A DNA stretch of 7,675 nucleotides from contig QMZJ01000062.1 of assembly GCA_003663115.1 (NCBI GenBank), positions 1 through 7,675 of the forward strand, in the 5' to 3' direction. Source of the stretch: Candidatus Altarchaeales archaeon (GTDB lineage Archaea; Altiarchaeota; Altiarchaeia; IMC4; QMZM01). Position numbers and translations under genes: made by a program. How positions within the stretch are numbered: the stretch's first letter is position 1; each line of letters starts with the position of its first letter. Below, piece after piece: positions 5,774-7,675 of the stretch. The notes under the pieces were generated by a model. The model had not been told where the DNA came from, made no database searches, and was given only the letters and a program-made list of their open reading frames with translations.

Positions 5774-5790
5774 TTATATAATTTATATAA
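5774..5790 (+). promoter_or_regulatory. AbiE operon promoter, tandem TATA palindromes
   Basis: The palindrome TTATATAA occurs twice, at 5774-5781 and 5783-5790, separated by one T. The first copy is centred about 25 bases before the abiEi ATG at 5803. This predicts a leaderless message, and no Shine-Dalgarno site is seen. The surrounding 5741-5802 is almost pure A and T, with further TATA-like strings. AbiEi proteins repress their own promoters, and the paired palindromes are a reasonable operator candidate. This is inference. Confidence 0.55.
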
Positions 5791-5802
5791 TTATGTTTTA
5801 AA

Positions 5803-6432
5803 ATGAGTTATGCATTGTTGGTGAAGAAACTTGAGCGGATGGGCGGGAGCTTCATCTCACGAAAAGAGCTGAAAAAATACTGCGAAGAACTGGGAATGGG
5901 ATACAACCCAGTCATACGATATCTCACCTCAAATAAATACCTGGTGAGAATACTTCGCGGAGTATTCTACGTCAAAAGCATCGAGGAAAGAAAACTTGAC
6001 ACAGTCAAGATAAACCACCTTGAGGCAATAAAGAAGGCCCTCTCAATGAAAGGAGTCGGTAACTGGTATTTTGGATTAGATACAGCCATTTCACTAAACA
6101 ACCTAACTCATGAATACTATACGATAACATTCGTCTTATCCGATTCACTAAGCCGCCCGAAACCATTTGATATACTGGGACACAAAGTGAAATTCATAAA
6201 AGTCTCAGAGAAACTATTCGGGTTCGGGGTCATAACCGGGGATATACCCTACTCAGACCCCGAAAAAACCCTGCTGGACACAATATATCTGGGCAGATAC
6301 AACAGTTTAACTAAGTCTGAGATGATAGACAAGACAATAGACATAGTAAAGCACTGCTCGAAAAACAAACTAAAAAAATACGCCGTAAACTACCCCAAGA
6401 CAGTGAAAAGAATTATGGAGGAGATACTATGA
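5803..6432 (+). CDS. AbiEi-type antitoxin / transcriptional repressor
   Basis: This 209-residue protein has the layout of the AbiEi antitoxin of type IV toxin-antitoxin systems. Residues 1-58 form a winged-helix DNA-binding region, with FISRKELKKY (17-26) and the wing-like YLVRILRGVFYV (46-57). The C-terminal domain carries YFGLDTAISLNNL (89-101) and the family signature YSDPEKTLLDTIYL (150-163). AbiEi represses the operon by binding repeats in its promoter and counteracts the AbiEii toxin, in the best-studied cases without a stable complex. Its stop overlaps the next start in ATGA (6429-6432). Codons favour A in the third position, unlike the nadA-pscS genes, which fits an accessory origin. 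Naming to family level is secure; function here is inferred. Confidence 0.85.
   Translation: MSYALLVKKLERMGGSFISRKELKKYCEELGMGYNPVIRYLTSNKYLVRILRGVFYVKSIEERKLDTVKINHLEAIKKALSMKGVGNWYFGLDTAISLNNLTHEYYTITFVLSDSLSRPKPFDILGHKVKFIKVSEKLFGFGVITGDIPYSDPEKTLLDTIYLGRYNSLTKSEMIDKTIDIVKHCSKNKLKKYAVNYPKTVKRIMEEIL
6417..6423 (+). promoter_or_regulatory. Strong Shine-Dalgarno site for the AbiEii toxin gene
   Basis: GGAGGAG lies within the end of the antitoxin gene, 5 bases before the toxin ATG at 6429. The downstream gene therefore has a leader-type start, in contrast to the apparently leaderless antitoxin gene. Confidence 0.7.
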
Positions 6433-7373
6433 AAATCGGCAAAGACATCATCAACTACCTAGCCAATAAAACGGGAATCAAACAAAAAGAACTGATAGAA
6501 AAAGACATCCTCCTCCAGATGCTCCTGAAGGAATTAACCGGTGACGAACACTTCAAAACAAACTACGTCTTCAAAGGCGGCACATGCCTGATAAAATGCT
6601 ACATAGGCTACTACCGATTCAGCGAAGACCTGGACTTCAGCTGGATCAACCAGGAAATGTTCACAGATAAAACAGAAAAACAGATAAGAAAACAACTATC
6701 TGGAGAAATAAACACCCTTGGCGGACTGTTAGAGGATACTGCAGAGAAACTGGATCTGGACTTCAAACTAGACAAACAAGACAGACATTATCTGGAATTC
6801 GGAGGCAGCAACAGATTCGTAACCTTCAAGCTATGGTACGACTCAATCGAACTGAAAACAAGACAATTCACTAAAATACAAGTCAACTATGTGGAGAAAT
6901 TCAAACACGACTTCAAAGAAATGCAGGCAAAAAACATCTTATCAGACATAGATACAAGAGAGTTCAAATTCCTATACCCTGAAGCCGCCGAAGTGCTCGA
7001 AAACCCGACAATACTGGCATACGACATACGGGAAATATTAAGTGAGAAAATCAGGGCCATCCTGATGCGAAGAGGAACCAAAGCACGAGACTACATCGAC
7101 ATCTATTTAATACAAAAACAGGCAAACATTGAAGCAGAAGACGTTGAAGCCCAAGTAATGGAAAAAACAAAATACATGATGAGATACGAGAAATACTGGA
7201 AGAACATACAACAAAAAACCAAAAACAAGCCAAAATTTAAGCTAGGTGACGAAGAAAAACTACTGCTTAAACCCCTCGACCCGCAATTCCACCAATTCCT
7301 GAAAAAATTCAACAAAACCATAGACAAACTAATAACACAACTAACTAAAGAGGATAGAAAAACAGAAGAATAA
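6429..7373 (+). CDS. AbiEii-type nucleotidyltransferase toxin
   Basis: This 314-residue protein belongs to the AbiEii/DUF1814-like nucleotidyltransferases. The first catalytic motif is KGGTCLIK (49-56), followed by RFSEDLDF (63-70) with the paired acidic residues D67 and D69. The later motif lies around REILSEKIRAILMRRGTKAR (201-220), then DYIDIY, with K207 and D221/D224 as likely active-site residues. All core motifs are intact, so the enzyme should be active. Family members transfer nucleotides; related mycobacterial MenT toxins modify the acceptor ends of tRNAs and block translation, and AbiE systems also give phage resistance. The C-terminal third is lysine- and glutamine-rich. It is translationally coupled to the antitoxin by a 4-base overlap. 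The real target is unknown. Confidence 0.88.
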   Translation: MKIGKDIINYLANKTGIKQKELIEKDILLQMLLKELTGDEHFKTNYVFKGGTCLIKCYIGYYRFSEDLDFSWINQEMFTDKTEKQIRKQLSGEINTLGGLLEDTAEKLDLDFKLDKQDRHYLEFGGSNRFVTFKLWYDSIELKTRQFTKIQVNYVEKFKHDFKEMQAKNILSDIDTREFKFLYPEAAEVLENPTILAYDIREILSEKIRAILMRRGTKARDYIDIYLIQKQANIEAEDVEAQVMEKTKYMMRYEKYWKNIQQKTKNKPKFKLGDEEKLLLKPLDPQFHQFLKKFNKTIDKLITQLTKEDRKTEE

Positions 7374-7439
7374 AACACTATGTGTCGTTCTATCCCGAAT
7401 TCAAGCAGAATATTACATACTTAACTTCGCCAGTTGTGC

Positions 7440-7655
7440 CTAATGAAGCGGTTTAATGTCTTCTCCGAGCTGTTCTCCGGGCTTGGTGGTAAAAGCAAGG
7501 ACTTCGCTGGCTGTGTAAAGCTGCACGTCTACAACCGGCTGACACATTCTGTCTTGACACTTACCATAGTTTATCCAAAAAACAGGTTCGAGTTTACCGT
7601 CCTGAGCAATGTTTCGCCCCAGATTTTGAGCATTCTGGGGGATTTTGAAATTCAA
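7440..7655 (-). CDS. Small hypothetical protein, possibly frame-disrupted
   Basis: A 71-codon leftward frame opens with a TTG at 7655 and ends with TAG. The part from about residue 20 (KLEPVFWINY) onward looks protein-like. It has two cysteines, C33 and C38 in GKCQDRMC, and the segment PVVDVQLYTASEVLAF, but I do not recognise the family. There is no membrane segment or signal peptide. An in-frame TGA lies just upstream at 7664-7662. An ATG at 7671 opens a different frame of 25 codons over the same start region. Either the gene starts at TTG or at an internal ATG (codon 37), or a frameshift has split an older start. The gene converges with the toxin gene, 66 bases apart. Confidence 0.45.
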   Translation of the reverse strand: MNFKIPQNAQNLGRNIAQDGKLEPVFWINYGKCQDRMCQPVVDVQLYTASEVLAFTTKPGEQLGEDIKPLH

Positions 7656-7666
7656 AGAATTTCAAA
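7644..7666. other. Perfect 10-bp inverted repeat at the small ORF start
   Basis: TTTGAAATTC (7644-7653) and GAATTTCAAA (7657-7666) are exact complements around AAA. The repeat covers the TTG start of the leftward frame. It could be an operator site, a hairpin in the message or chance in an AT-rich stretch. Confidence 0.6.
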
Positions 7667-7675
7667 GCCATGGAA

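Noticed and set aside
1..7675. Insertion sequence, transposase or integrase gene
   Set aside because: No reading frame shows transposase or recombinase motifs; mobility is suggested only by repeats and the possible tRNA scar.

Overview
The window looks like a piece of an archaeal, probably euryarchaeal, chromosome. The best evidence is a clear O-phosphoseryl-tRNA:Cys-tRNA synthase (SepCysS), the second enzyme of tRNA-dependent cysteine synthesis, which is typical of methanogens, Archaeoglobi and related lineages. Supporting signs are TATA elements about 25-30 bases ahead of start codons, some of them giving leaderless or nearly leaderless messages, and frequent AGG/AGA and ATA codons. I cannot name the genus.

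Layout. Positions 1-411 have no gene. They hold a perfect 105-bp direct repeat (1-105 and 162-266) made of nested hairpins, then a GC-rich segment with several short hairpins. A P-loop nucleotide kinase gene runs leftward (1014-412). It diverges from nadA, and one palindromic TATA octamer (1045-1052) is placed to serve both. Rightward come nadA (quinolinate synthase), larE (sacrificial sulfur transferase), nifS/iscS (cysteine desulfurase) and the SepCysS gene. nadA and larE are 4 bases apart. nifS has its own TATA element, and its stop overlaps the SepCysS start. The shared theme is sulfur handling, Fe-S enzymes and pyridine nucleotide synthesis. NadA leads to NaAD, the known precursor of the nickel-pincer nucleotide that LarE thiolates. 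NifS can supply persulfide sulfur, and SepCysS needs a sulfur donor to make Cys-tRNA.

Positions 5293-5802 have no convincing gene. They hold a GCCGAGG repeat cluster next to what looks like the 3' end of a tRNA gene (possibly an integration scar), two hairpins, a decayed small reading frame and a very AT-rich promoter. This leads into an accessory module (5803-7373): an AbiEi-type antitoxin/repressor and an AbiEii-type nucleotidyltransferase toxin, overlapping by 4 bases. Their A-rich, G-poor coding strand differs visibly from the housekeeping genes. A small leftward reading frame of unknown function (7655-7440) faces the toxin gene at the right edge.

No clearly new system is proven. The observations most worth following are the nadA-larE-nifS-SepCysS grouping with an N-terminally extended SepCysS, the structured 105-bp repeat, and the possible tRNA-derived scar beside the AbiE module.
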